Positions 35,256-43,540 of a DNA stretch of 47,298 nucleotides are shown one piece after another. Source of the DNA: JBAXAM01 sp964213355 (GTDB taxonomy: Bacteria > Pseudomonadota > Gammaproteobacteria > UBA9339). The stretch spans positions 1 to 47,298 of the forward strand of contig CAXOVY010000035.1 in assembly GCA_964213355.1 (NCBI GenBank), read 5' to 3'. Under the pieces are notes generated by a model. The model searched no databases, had not been told where the DNA came from, and saw nothing but the letters and a program-made list of their open reading frames with translations. The translations under genes and the position numbers were made by a program. Within the stretch, counting starts at the first letter, position 1; each line of letters starts with the position of its first letter.

Positions 35256-36968
35256 ATGAAACTGCAAGTAGGCTATGATGATTTTGGAAAAGTTCGATCC
35301 AAAAATTTACAATTTGTAGATAAGACGTTATTTATCAAAGAGATTATAGATAATGAAGGCGTTGAAGTAAGCGTAATTACTCGTCCAAGACGTTTTGGTA
35401 AAACTTTTAATCTTTCGACCCTGCACCACTTTTTAGCGCCAGAAGTAAACCAAATAAAAACTGCCGGCATGTTTGACGGTCTCAAGATAGCTGCCGTAAA
35501 CAATGGCAGCTACATGCAACATCAAGGTAAATATCCGGTAATTTTTGTTAGTTTTAAAGGCACTAAAGACAATACGTTTCAGGGTGCGCTAAAAGGCTTA
35601 CGACCGGTAATACAAGAGCTGTATCGTATCCACAGATATTTGCTTGATTCTGATAAATTAGCTCAGGACGAAAAAGAGTTATTTAAAAAATTTCTATCAG
35701 AGGAAATAGATACCTCCACTATTGAAATATCATTGAGAGTATTAAGCGAATTATTGTATAAACACACTGGCAAAAAAGTATTTCTTCTCATCGATGAATA
35801 CGATACCCCAATTCAATCCGGCTATTTAAGCGGCTACTACAACGAAATAGTAAATTTAATGCGAGGAATGTTTGGAGCGGCGTTAAAAACTAATCCTTAC
35901 CTGGATAGAGCTGTAGTAACTGGCATCTTGAGAGTAGCTAAGGAGAGTTTGTTTTCTGGTTTGAATAATGTAAAAGTATATTCGCTATTGCAGTCACAAT
36001 ATAGCCAAAATTTTGGTTTTACTGAAGAAGAAGTACATGAGTTGTTGATACAAGCCAAATTGGAAGAGTATGAGACGGAAGTGAGGAAATGGTATAATGG
36101 GTATAACTTTGGCGGAATTATAGTATACAACCCCTGGTCTATTGTTAATTACGTTAATGATGGACTTTTGAAACCTTACTGGGTTAATACCAGTGATAAT
36201 ATCTTAATAAAAGAGCAGCTAATCAACTCAAACGTAGAGTTTAAAGAACAATTTAAATTATTACTTCAAGGAAAATCGGTAGAAAAAAGTATCGATGAAA
36301 ACATGGTATTTGGAGATTTAAAAAGCAACATTGGAGCAGCCTGGAGTTTATTGTTAATGAGCGGGTATTTGAAAGCCGTAACAACTACTCTCGACATGGG
36401 AAATATTATATGCAAATGCGCTATTCCAAATTTTGAGGTAAAAATATTATATAACAATATTATTAAAGAATGGCTTGGCAATGGCTATGGAATAGAATGG
36501 TATCAAAACTTTTTATCATATTTGCTGGATGGAAACATAGAAAAATTTACCGAAAACTTTGGGCAGGTATTGCTTAGAACAATAAGCGTTTATGATGTAG
36601 CGCATAATCCTGAGGCATTTTATCATGGCTTTATGCTTGGTTTAGCTGCAGGAATAGATCAAAACAAATATGAAATTAAATCTAATCGGGAAAGCGGACT
36701 AGGACGTTACGATATAGCGATTATTCCCAAAGATATACTGAAACATGCTGTTATTTTGGAGATAAAAAGCGTATATCCACCCAAAGTACCTGAAAAGAAT
36801 TTCCACAAAGTTTTGGATGCTCTTTTGACTAGAGAATCTAAAAAAGCATTAAAGCAGATTAATAAAAATCAATATACTGCTGATTTAGCGCATAGAGGAA
36901 TAGCTAATATAATTAAAATAGGGTTAGCATTATCCGGAAAAGAATTTAGATTATCCAGTAGTAATTAA
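35256..36968 (+). CDS. AAA-ATPase-like / PD-(D/E)XK nuclease family protein (DUF1703 type)
   Basis: 570 aa. The N-terminal AAA-ATPase-like domain (PF09820 type) begins VGYDDFGKVRSKNLQFVDKT. It has a P-loop-like TRPRRFGKT (42-50), Walker B FLLIDEYD (about 177-184), and later KWYNGYNFGG. The C-terminal PD-(D/E)XK nuclease-like part (from about 455) has a YEIKSNRESGLGRYDIAIIP segment and ILEIKS, giving the D..ExK core. These proteins are common in host-associated bacteria; a role in defence or genome plasticity is suspected but not shown. It is single, 147 bp after csrA, and full length. The start is ATG 35256. Confidence 0.85.
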   Translation: MKLQVGYDDFGKVRSKNLQFVDKTLFIKEIIDNEGVEVSVITRPRRFGKTFNLSTLHHFLAPEVNQIKTAGMFDGLKIAAVNNGSYMQHQGKYPVIFVSFKGTKDNTFQGALKGLRPVIQELYRIHRYLLDSDKLAQDEKELFKKFLSEEIDTSTIEISLRVLSELLYKHTGKKVFLLIDEYDTPIQSGYLSGYYNEIVNLMRGMFGAALKTNPYLDRAVVTGILRVAKESLFSGLNNVKVYSLLQSQYSQNFGFTEEEVHELLIQAKLEEYETEVRKWYNGYNFGGIIVYNPWSIVNYVNDGLLKPYWVNTSDNILIKEQLINSNVEFKEQFKLLLQGKSVEKSIDENMVFGDLKSNIGAAWSLLLMSGYLKAVTTTLDMGNIICKCAIPNFEVKILYNNIIKEWLGNGYGIEWYQNFLSYLLDGNIEKFTENFGQVLLRTISVYDVAHNPEAFYHGFMLGLAAGIDQNKYEIKSNRESGLGRYDIAIIPKDILKHAVILEIKSVYPPKVPEKNFHKVLDALLTRESKKALKQINKNQYTADLAHRGIANIIKIGLALSGKEFRLSSSN

Positions 36969-37069
36969 TAGTCTTTGGCTAATCTATATGGCATATCAGG
37001 ATATTGTAATACTGTTATTAAATCAAAAATACCGAGAATATTTGAATTCAGAAACTGGAATAAAACAAG

Positions 37070-37723
37070 TTGTTATTGTTGCGAACATATTTAGCGAGGG
37101 ATTCCACCATCAGTGCGCATACTATATTAACAACTACATTTTTTAATCGCCATCCATTAAAGGTAGCAAAAGAACTTTTAGGTAAAGTACTTTGTGTTAA
37201 ACATAAAAATATTTGGTTAAAGGCGATCATTACTGAAACTGAAGCTTATTATCTTCATGATAAAGCCAGTCATTCTTATTTGGGATATACCGAAAAACGC
37301 AAAGCATTGTTTATGCGTCCAGGAACAATTTATATGTATTATTCACAAGGCGGCGATTCTCTAAATATTAGTTGTCGCGGTGCTGGTAATGCAGTATTAA
37401 TTAAAACAGCACGTCCATATTTAGAAGGTAAAAATACCAAAAAAATGATCTATGCTATGCAATTTTTAAATCCAAAGAAAAATACAACAAAACTACGTAT
37501 CGCAAAAGAATTATGTAACGGTCAGGCGCTGCTTTGTAGATCGCTTGGTTTAAAAGTAACTGATTGGGATCAAAAGCAATTTGATCGAAAGAAGTTTTAT
37601 ATTGCTTCTTGTGGTTATCAACCACAAGATATTATCCGAGCTAAAAGACTTGGAATACCTAAAGGGAGAAATGAACATTTGCTGTATAGATTTATCTGGC
37701 GTGACCTAAAATGCAAAGTTTGA
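37070..37723 (+). CDS. mpg: 3-methyladenine (alkyladenine) DNA glycosylase, AAG/MPG family
   Basis: About 217 aa. The family signature is clear: FFNRHPLKVAKELLGKVL, then the catalytic Glu56 in ITETEAY, DKASHSYLG and MYYSQGGDSLNISC. The usual substrate-pocket strand is somewhat changed (YSQGGDS for the common YGMYFCMN-like segment). It removes alkylated or deaminated purines to start base-excision repair. No good ATG exists: a TTG at 37070 opens the frame, while GAGGG at 37096 lies 8 bases before an in-frame ATC at 37109, so either TTG is used or the original ATG mutated. It converges with the AbiEi-like gene. Confidence 0.8.
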   Translation: MLLLRTYLARDSTISAHTILTTTFFNRHPLKVAKELLGKVLCVKHKNIWLKAIITETEAYYLHDKASHSYLGYTEKRKALFMRPGTIYMYYSQGGDSLNISCRGAGNAVLIKTARPYLEGKNTKKMIYAMQFLNPKKNTTKLRIAKELCNGQALLCRSLGLKVTDWDQKQFDRKKFYIASCGYQPQDIIRAKRLGIPKGRNEHLLYRFIWRDLKCKV

Positions 37724-37726
37724 AAC

Positions 37727-38521
37727 TTAATATATAACAAAAAGCTTCCAGCGCTTATTTTTATTTCTTTTTATTTTGGCAGTGATTTTTTTTCCGCAAA
37801 TTAGAGGAATGTAGTAGGCGCATTTTTTTCGTAATAAATTAGATAGTCTATCTGTATTCACTCCAGATTTAATATAGTCCAGTATATATCCTAACCTTTG
37901 CGTGTTTCTGATTGGCGCAAGTCTTTGCGCAATATTGCTTAGTTTGTCTTCTCTCAGCCTTTTCGCAAATCCGGAGACAGTAACAGCTACTTTGTTTATG
38001 TCACCAAAAAAATGTAAATACTTAATAAGATCATATGCAGTAGCTTCAGGAGTAGATACATTCATATAACCGGTTGGTGTTGATATTTGCTCAATAGAAG
38101 TTTTTCTTACAAGGTTATTACAAACAAAGTCTATAGTAACTGCGCCAAGTTTAATTGGTCGTACAGTTTTTTCGGTCATAACTTGAAATATGTTTGGTTG
38201 TTGGTTTTTTGATCCATGTATTGCTGCTGCTGTAAATAAACCAACGTAGTAAGGTATTTTTAACGCTTTCATCAGATCGTCAATAAACCATTGTACTGGT
38301 GGATACCCTAGACGACTATACTCGAGCGGAACAATTACATAAAAATTATGTTTTGGTTTAATTAAACGTTTTTTCTTCATCAAGCGCCAAACCGAAGCTT
38401 TAAAAGAATCCTTACTAATTTTTAAAGATGTGATGGCTTCTTTCTTTAAAAAACTATATCTGCCTTCAGACTGAAGCTTGTCGATAAATTTAGGTAATGT
38501 TAATGGTTTTTTATTTTTCAT
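37727..38521 (-). CDS. AbiEi-like antitoxin family transcriptional regulator, orphan
   Basis: 264 aa. A winged-HTH N-terminus (residues 5-65) is followed by the AbiEi domain: LGYPPVQWFIDDLMKALKIP, YYVGLFTAAAIHG and VSTPEATAYDLIKY. Members repress their own operon and neutralise an AbiEii nucleotidyltransferase toxin in type IV toxin-antitoxin or abortive-infection systems. No toxin gene lies beside it: the next gene upstream on this strand is absent and the other neighbour is the glycosylase. It may have been kept as a regulator. ATG at 38521 is preferred; the frame opens at TTG 38539. Confidence 0.8.
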   Translation of the reverse strand: MKNKKPLTLPKFIDKLQSEGRYSFLKKEAITSLKISKDSFKASVWRLMKKKRLIKPKHNFYVIVPLEYSRLGYPPVQWFIDDLMKALKIPYYVGLFTAAAIHGSKNQQPNIFQVMTEKTVRPIKLGAVTIDFVCNNLVRKTSIEQISTPTGYMNVSTPEATAYDLIKYLHFFGDINKVAVTVSGFAKRLREDKLSNIAQRLAPIRNTQRLGYILDYIKSGVNTDRLSNLLRKKCAYYIPLICGKKITAKIKRNKNKRWKLFVIY

Positions 38522-38539
38522 ATATAAATAGTAATACAA

Positions 38540-38813
38540 AATATTACTTTTTGTAAATATAAATTTAATTATATATAATTAAATCAGTTCAGTAACAAAA
38601 GTTTTATTTCTTGGGGGTGTTAAAAAATAAGTTTTAGTTGTGATATTTAGTTGTTTTTTATTTGATTGTATCAGAAACTGATTATAACATCATGATTTGT
38701 ATAATGTTTTTTAGTTAAAAAATATTTTAATTCGTCCGATTATTAGGACCGCTTTTTGATTAAAATTCATCTCGCAATGAAAGAAGTCTTTCAAATGATA
38801 TGGAGAGCTTAAC
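38540..38813. other. AT-rich divergent promoter region
   Basis: About 270 bp between the AbiEi-like gene (minus) and the AlpA-like gene (plus). It must hold both promoters. I see one weak hairpin, GTCC (38734-38737) with GGAC (38746-38749), followed by CGCTTTTTG, which could act as an attenuator ahead of the AlpA-like gene. There are no coding frames worth reporting. Confidence 0.4.
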
Positions 38814-39062
38814 ATGATGTACCACCAAAAAAGCGCTAAATTTCTCCGCGAGTCGCAAGTAGCCGTATTAACTGGATTATCAAAAAGCACTCGATGGCGC
38901 CTTGAGAAAGATAATCAATTTCCGAAAAGAAGACAATTATCCACGAAAGCTGTCGGTTGGCTGGCATCTGAAATTGAAGAATGGGTATATACAAGGGTTA
39001 CGATGAAAACCGGAAAATCATCGCAAAGCAACAATGATCAATCATCATCTGTTGAATGCTAA
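38814..39062 (+). CDS. AlpA family phage/island regulator
   Basis: 82 aa. KFLRESQVAVLTGLSKSTRW, then RLEKDNQFPKR and GWLASEIEEWV, is the MerR-like winged HTH of AlpA (prophage CP4-57 regulator, PF05930). Such proteins activate integrase or element genes. Start: ATG 38814 after GGAGAG, with a second ATG at 38817. It is the first gene of the replication module and is followed by the YdaS-like gene. Confidence 0.85.
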   Translation: MMYHQKSAKFLRESQVAVLTGLSKSTRWRLEKDNQFPKRRQLSTKAVGWLASEIEEWVYTRVTMKTGKSSQSNNDQSSSVEC

Positions 39063-39125
39063 CATTTTTCGTTGAGAACATTTTATAAGGATAGATTATG
39101 TTTCCGACATTGCTGGAAGCTGTAA

Positions 39126-39401
39126 ATGAAAGCGATACAAACGGACTTATTGTTAGAAGAGGGGCCAAAAAAAGCAGTTGCTTATTTTGGCAGTGAAGCA
39201 GAATGGGCAAGACAACTCAAGATTAGAAAACAAAAACTTAACTACTGGATACATTATGGAACATTTCCGATCGATCAAGCTATGCAAACATGCATGCTTA
39301 CCAAAGGCTATGTCAGACCTGCTGAATTACGACCAGATCGTAAACACATAATAGAGAACTACAACAAATTTATCAAAGATGAAAAAACACAAAAATCTTG
39401 A
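39126..39401 (+). CDS. YdaS/Cro-like HTH protein
   Basis: 91 aa. AYFGSEAEWARQLKIRKQKL, NYWIHYG and the later AMQTCMLTKGYVRPAELRPD match the YdaS-type Cro-like repressors found at the start of phage and island replication modules. A good Shine-Dalgarno (AAGGA) lies before ATG 39098, which opens another frame of 32 codons overlapping this start. So expression may depend on coupling from that small frame, or the 5' end may have shifted frame. No ribosome site stands directly before ATG 39126. Confidence 0.6.
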   Translation: MKAIQTDLLLEEGPKKAVAYFGSEAEWARQLKIRKQKLNYWIHYGTFPIDQAMQTCMLTKGYVRPAELRPDRKHIIENYNKFIKDEKTQKS

Positions 39402-39418
39402 AAACGTGAAGGATTGCA

Positions 39419-40954
39419 ATGAAACCATTTACAAAACTCTACTCTGACTTCTGGATCAATCCAGATAATACGAAGCTAATGCAACTGGGATTAGATGCTC
39501 AGTTGATGGCGTTATATCTTCAGGGTAATTCTCACCATAATATGCTTGGCGTTTATTACTTGCCAGTACTCTATGTTGCCAGTGACCTTAAGCTATCAGT
39601 TAAGAAGGTTCAAACCACTTTAAAAAAGCTTTGCTATATATCTTACTGTAAATATGACGCTAAAACTCAATATGTCTGGGTGTGTAATGTAGCGCTGGAG
39701 CAACTTGGAGTTACTGCGGAAGATATTAACGCCGGCGACAATCGCATTAAAGCTATCCAAGCTATATGGAACAGTTTACCCATACAGATTGATTTTTTAC
39801 CAGAGGTTTATAATAAGTATAACAAAATCTTTAATCTTAAATCTCGCTTTGATTCTTTGACAGTGGTGTCAAATGAATTTGTAGAACCAAACCTAAACGT
39901 AGAGACACCTGCTGATACAACTGATTTAAAGAAAGAACCCTCAATAGATGGCTACCAACCGTCTATAGCTTCCGCTGCAAATCTTACCACCACCTTTGAA
40001 GGGGTTGCTGTTAACAAAGAATCCCTTCAAAGCCCTCCTGTAAGAGATGATTCGATGGAAGATAACACGAAACAAAAAAATTATTTATCTTCTATAACTC
40101 AATCGACAACTTTTAGCAGCACTAAAAATTTACCCTGCCACTTTGCTACCCCTTCGAAGGGTCTTGCTAACCCCTCTGAAGCCCCTTCGAACCCCCTTCA
40201 AAGCCCCTCCGAAGCCCCTTTGGAGGCCCTTCGAAGCAATATAGAAGATAGAAGTAATAATATAGAAGAAATAGGTAAAAAAGAAAAAAAGGAAACTAGT
40301 AATGCTCTACTCTGGAGCAGCACGGCGCAAACCCTTTCTTTTTTTGAAAAGCCCCCTGCGTTTTTAAATTCTTCTCATGTAAAAAAACTTAATCAACTTG
40401 AAAAAACAGATTCTCAACAACCAATAGCTGATGAATCCTGTATGCCAATTTCAAAGCTAAAAACTAACTCGACTCCTGTAGATGCAGCTGCTTCATCTCT
40501 GCCAATCATACGCAATAGTACCGTTCCAACAACTCGTAATGCTGTTGCTCCAATTGTTTATAACGGCGCTGTAATTAATTTTTATCGCGCAGCGGAGATA
40601 ATTTTCGAGCATTGGAAACGCACAATGAACTATCCAGAAGCAAAGCTTGATAACGACCGTAGAGGCTGGATTTTTAGAGCATTGAAGAATCACACCATTG
40701 AAAAATTATGTGAAGCTATTACCGGTTGTTCGCGCACTCCACGCAACATGGGAGATAACGACCGTGGAGAATGCTATAACGGGTTACATGTGATTTTTAA
40801 AGATGAAGACCATATCGAACGATTTGCTCGTAATTGTCATCACCCACCCAAAAAAGAAACCATAGCGCAAAAGCAGCTGAGAGAAAGTGTGGATGCCGGC
40901 AATGAATGGATACAAATAAAAAATAAACAATTTTGCAGGAGTAACTATGTTTGA
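39419..40954 (+). CDS. Lambda O-like replication initiator with internal iterons
   Basis: 511 aa. The N-terminal part (about 1-115) is a winged-helix-like domain (FTKLYSDFWINPDNTKLMQL) as in phage-type initiators. The middle (about 150-365) is Ser/Pro-rich and poorly conserved. The C-terminal domain (about 395-500) reads AAEIIFEHWKRTMNYPEAKL, GCSRTPRNMGDNDRGECYNG and DEDHIERFARN, the conserved region of phage replication proteins that recruits the helicase loader. Start: ATG 39419 after GAAGGA. The middle third of the gene carries seven iteron-like repeats followed by an A-rich tract, so the gene probably contains its own origin. Its stop overlaps the next gene by 8 bases. Confidence 0.75.
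   Translation: MKPFTKLYSDFWINPDNTKLMQLGLDAQLMALYLQGNSHHNMLGVYYLPVLYVASDLKLSVKKVQTTLKKLCYISYCKYDAKTQYVWVCNVALEQLGVTAEDINAGDNRIKAIQAIWNSLPIQIDFLPEVYNKYNKIFNLKSRFDSLTVVSNEFVEPNLNVETPADTTDLKKEPSIDGYQPSIASAANLTTTFEGVAVNKESLQSPPVRDDSMEDNTKQKNYLSSITQSTTFSSTKNLPCHFATPSKGLANPSEAPSNPLQSPSEAPLEALRSNIEDRSNNIEEIGKKEKKETSNALLWSSTAQTLSFFEKPPAFLNSSHVKKLNQLEKTDSQQPIADESCMPISKLKTNSTPVDAAASSLPIIRNSTVPTTRNAVAPIVYNGAVINFYRAAEIIFEHWKRTMNYPEAKLDNDRRGWIFRALKNHTIEKLCEAITGCSRTPRNMGDNDRGECYNGLHVIFKDEDHIERFARNCHHPPKKETIAQKQLRESVDAGNEWIQIKNKQFCRSNYV
40150..40300 (+). other. Putative replication origin: iterons plus A-rich unwinding region
   Basis: CCCTTCGAAG-type decamers start at 40150, 40172, 40183, 40194, 40205, 40216 and 40227: six on an exact 11-bp period, the first one period further away. 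Consensus CCCTTCGAAG; variants include CCCTCTGAAG, CCCTTCAAAG and CCCTCCGAAG. Further copies lie upstream at 39994 (inverted) and 40023. An A/T-rich stretch follows at 40237-40300. An 11-bp period is not a whole number of codons, so protein repeats alone do not explain it. Initiator sites on each helical turn next to an AT-rich region, inside the initiator gene, is the lambda origin design. Confidence 0.7.
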
Positions 40955-41540
40955 ACAAGATTTACAAAATTTTATGAAGCTAATTGTTGTAATTATTAGC
41001 GGAACTTACAACAAACAATTTACTCCTGTTGAAATAGAGGTTTATTGGAGAGCACTCAAAACTTTTAGCTTCGAAGATGTAAGAGCTGCTGTTGATAACC
41101 ATATTCAAAACCCAGATGGCGGTCAGTTTTTACCAAACCCTGCCGACATCATTAGGGCAATTAGGAGCAATTCTCAACAAGCATTAGCCTGGAAAAAAAC
41201 ACTTTATGCAATGCGAAGCGTTGGCAGATATGAAAGTGTTGGCTTTGACGATGCTTTGATTCATCTGACAGTTAAAAGTATGAGCAGTTGGCCAAAATTA
41301 TGCAGTACTAATGATAGACAGCTGCCATTTGTTGAGAAAGAGTTTCAGAAACGCTATTGGGAATACTCTGTTAAAAATCCTCTTTGCCATCCTAAATATC
41401 TAAAAGGGATTGTAGAAATGCTAAGCGGGCGCGTTTCTTCGCCGGTGTTAATCGGCGATGTAATTAAAGCTAAACGGGTAATAGCGACTGGAACTGATGC
41501 GCAATTTTTAATAAACACAAAAACGAGGGAAATAAAATGA
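40947..41540 (+). CDS. Replication P-like / DUF6475 protein (candidate helicase loader)
   Basis: 197 aa. The pattern FSFEDVRAAVDNHIQNPDGG, QFLPNPADIIRAI, SVGFDDALIHLTVKSM and LPFVEKEFQKRY matches DUF6475, found downstream of phage-type initiator genes. By position it plays the part of lambda P, bringing the host DnaB helicase to the origin (inference). Start: ATG 40947 after AGGAG, overlapping the initiator stop by 8 bases. Its own stop overlaps the traA start (ATGA), so replication and conjugation genes form one coupled operon. Confidence 0.7.
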   Translation: MFEQDLQNFMKLIVVIISGTYNKQFTPVEIEVYWRALKTFSFEDVRAAVDNHIQNPDGGQFLPNPADIIRAIRSNSQQALAWKKTLYAMRSVGRYESVGFDDALIHLTVKSMSSWPKLCSTNDRQLPFVEKEFQKRYWEYSVKNPLCHPKYLKGIVEMLSGRVSSPVLIGDVIKAKRVIATGTDAQFLINTKTREIK

Positions 41541-41824
41541 AAAATTGTAAATCATTAAACAAACGTTTGACTTCTGTTTACCTAGCTTTTTTGGGATTTT
41601 TTTATACAACCTTGGCTTTTGCCGCCGGAGATTTATTGGGTGATGCGCTAACAGACATAAAAGCTAATTTTGGAGTTAGTTCGGTGTTTATTAAAGTGCT
41701 TTATCTTATGGAGATTTACTACGGCTGGCGCAAATGGCGAGAAACCCATAATCCATTTGCTGTAGGCAGCATTGTACTTGTAGCGTTTGCCTTAACTTAT
41801 GCCATAGGTAAATGGGTTAAATAA
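41537..41824 (+). CDS. traA: F-type conjugative pilin (TraA)
   Basis: 95 aa. A long prepilin leader ends AFA and the mature part starts AGDLLGDALTDIKANFGVSS, close to F pilin. Two hydrophobic helices (VFIKVLYLMEIYYGW and FAVGSIVLVAFALTYAIG) flank a basic turn (RKWRETHN). The mature protein inserts in the inner membrane and is assembled into the pilus. It is the first gene of the tra order A-L-E-K seen here. The stop TAA at 41822 lies two bases before the traL GTG. Confidence 0.85.
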   Translation: MKNCKSLNKRLTSVYLAFLGFFYTTLAFAAGDLLGDALTDIKANFGVSSVFIKVLYLMEIYYGWRKWRETHNPFAVGSIVLVAFALTYAIGKWVK

Positions 41825-42040
41825 ACGTGAGTAACGAAAACAAATACTACATTTGTAAAAAAATTGATGAGCCGAAGCGATATGTTCCTCAACGCTAATC
41901 TAATTGACCCACCATATTGCTAAAAAAAGTGACCCAGTCTGATAAGTTATAAAGCCCATTTTTGTATATCGTACCCCCAAAAAAAATATCTACGAGTATT
42001 CTTACTAAATCAAATTTAATTTATTAGTAGGAGTATTAAG

Positions 42041-42514
42041 ATGAACCGAGAAAATCGTTGCCAACATTGTGGCGGCTACTTGGTTAAATATCGCAACCCC
42101 AATCAACGTTATTGCTCTGAAGCCGCCTGTCAGAGACAACGCAAAAATTTATGGCGCCGTAATAAGCTTAGTACAGACGGTGATTATCGAAGTAATCAAA
42201 ATGCAGCCACTAGAAAATGGCGGCAGTCACATCATGATTCTTGGCAACCATATCGAACAACACATCCTGCTTATGTAATTCGCAAACGAGAACGACAGCG
42301 GATACGGGATCAACAAAGCAAAGATTTGTATCGTGCTAAGAGTGACGCGTCAACACCCCACAAGCTAGTTACATCAGGTACTTATCATCTGATACCGGTA
42401 ACTGAGTCTCATCTTGCAAAGAGTGACGCGTTAATAGTAAAAATTGCTTTAATTACAGATAGTTCGGTCAATGCAGTCGCCTTTGGACAATCTTGCAAAG
42501 AGATCACCTTATAG
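42041..42514 (+). CDS. Zinc-ribbon accessory protein of the IS21-type element
   Basis: 157 aa. RCQHCGGYL and YCSEAACQRQRKNLWRRNK give a four-Cys zinc site with a basic helix after it; the centre is Arg-rich (RKRERQRIRDQQSKD). It probably binds DNA, perhaps the element ends (inference). Start: ATG 42041 after AGGAG. Within the gene AAGAGTGACGCGT occurs twice (42338, 42419), 81 bp apart, perhaps as binding sites. A related protein is encoded at 33754-34113 outside the element. Confidence 0.7.
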   Translation: MNRENRCQHCGGYLVKYRNPNQRYCSEAACQRQRKNLWRRNKLSTDGDYRSNQNAATRKWRQSHHDSWQPYRTTHPAYVIRKRERQRIRDQQSKDLYRAKSDASTPHKLVTSGTYHLIPVTESHLAKSDALIVKIALITDSSVNAVAFGQSCKEITL

Positions 42515-42547
42515 CCAGAGTGATGGAGAGTTGCAATCATAGGTCTC

Positions 42548-43540
42548 ATGAACAATTTATCAAAATCAGTTCTCGAAGCGGAATGGCATCAGTTAGAACT
42601 TAGTTATCGACACTTGCGGAAACATACGCAACAAGAGCAACAACGATTAATGCTGTCGATCCATACCTACGGATTATTAGAGCCAATTATGGTTGTTGCA
42701 AGTTTAACTGGGAATTGGACAGTTATTGATGGCTACTTGCGAATAAAAGCCATGCAAGCATTAAAAAATGACACGATTAAAATAATTATCTGGGAATCGA
42801 ACGTTGCTGAAGCATTGATCCATACTTATAGGAGTAATCAATCTCGTACCTGGGATTATTTTGAAGAGGCCTGGTTACTCCAAGAGTTAGGGAATCTGCA
42901 TAATTATTCTCAAGCAGAGTTAGCACAACAATTAGGTAAAAGTAAAGCATGGGTAAGTTATCGATTGCAATTGCTTGAGTCCTTACCTGATTTCATCAAA
43001 GAGGCAATGTTGCAAGGAGATTTATCGTCTTGGGCTGCAAACAGAGTTTTAGTGCCGTTCGCGCGCGCGAACGAAGATGCTGCCAAAAGCTTACTTAATT
43101 ATCTACGCAGTCATACCCATAGTACTAGAGAACTCCAAGAGTTTTATTATCACTATTTAAAGTCTAATAAGAAAGTACGTGAGCATTTACTAATGTCTCC
43201 GCAATTATTTTTTAAGACTTTGGAATTATCAAAACAAAGTCAGCCTTTCTCAAAGGATCTATCTTTATTATCACCCCAAGAGATTTGGGAGAAAAAACTA
43301 GCAGAGATTAATTCTAGGTTAGATACGCTGTATTCAGTGCTACACGCGGTATTTTACCCTCAGCAAAGTGAAGAAGAGTACTCAATTTTAACAAGAAGCT
43401 GGCAAGAGATTTTTACTAAAATTAACACTTTAAACAGGAGAATTTATGAACCAACAACCCATAATTCAAGTGGTGCGCCAATTATATCAGGCGGGGCAAG
43501 GCAAGCGTGCAATCAGTCGCCTACTAAAAATCTCACGTAA
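42548..43540 (+). CDS. ParB/Spo0J-like protein of the IS21-type element
   Basis: 330 aa. N-terminal ParB-like domain (about 20-110: SIHTYGLLEPIMVV, VIDGYLRIKAMQAL, where GYLR replaces the usual GxRR of CTP-binding ParB). The central HTH (about 120-160) is YSQAELAQQLGKSKAWVSYR. The C-terminal half is helical (DLSSWAANRVL; later LAEINSRLDTLYSVLHAVFY). In partition systems ParB binds centromere-like sites; here it may bind the palindromes at 45610-45765 or the element ends and help target choice (inference). Its last 95 bases overlap istA in another frame. There is no parA. Confidence 0.75.
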   Translation: MNNLSKSVLEAEWHQLELSYRHLRKHTQQEQQRLMLSIHTYGLLEPIMVVASLTGNWTVIDGYLRIKAMQALKNDTIKIIIWESNVAEALIHTYRSNQSRTWDYFEEAWLLQELGNLHNYSQAELAQQLGKSKAWVSYRLQLLESLPDFIKEAMLQGDLSSWAANRVLVPFARANEDAAKSLLNYLRSHTHSTRELQEFYYHYLKSNKKVREHLLMSPQLFFKTLELSKQSQPFSKDLSLLSPQEIWEKKLAEINSRLDTLYSVLHAVFYPQQSEEEYSILTRSWQEIFTKINTLNRRIYEPTTHNSSGAPIISGGARQACNQSPTKNLT

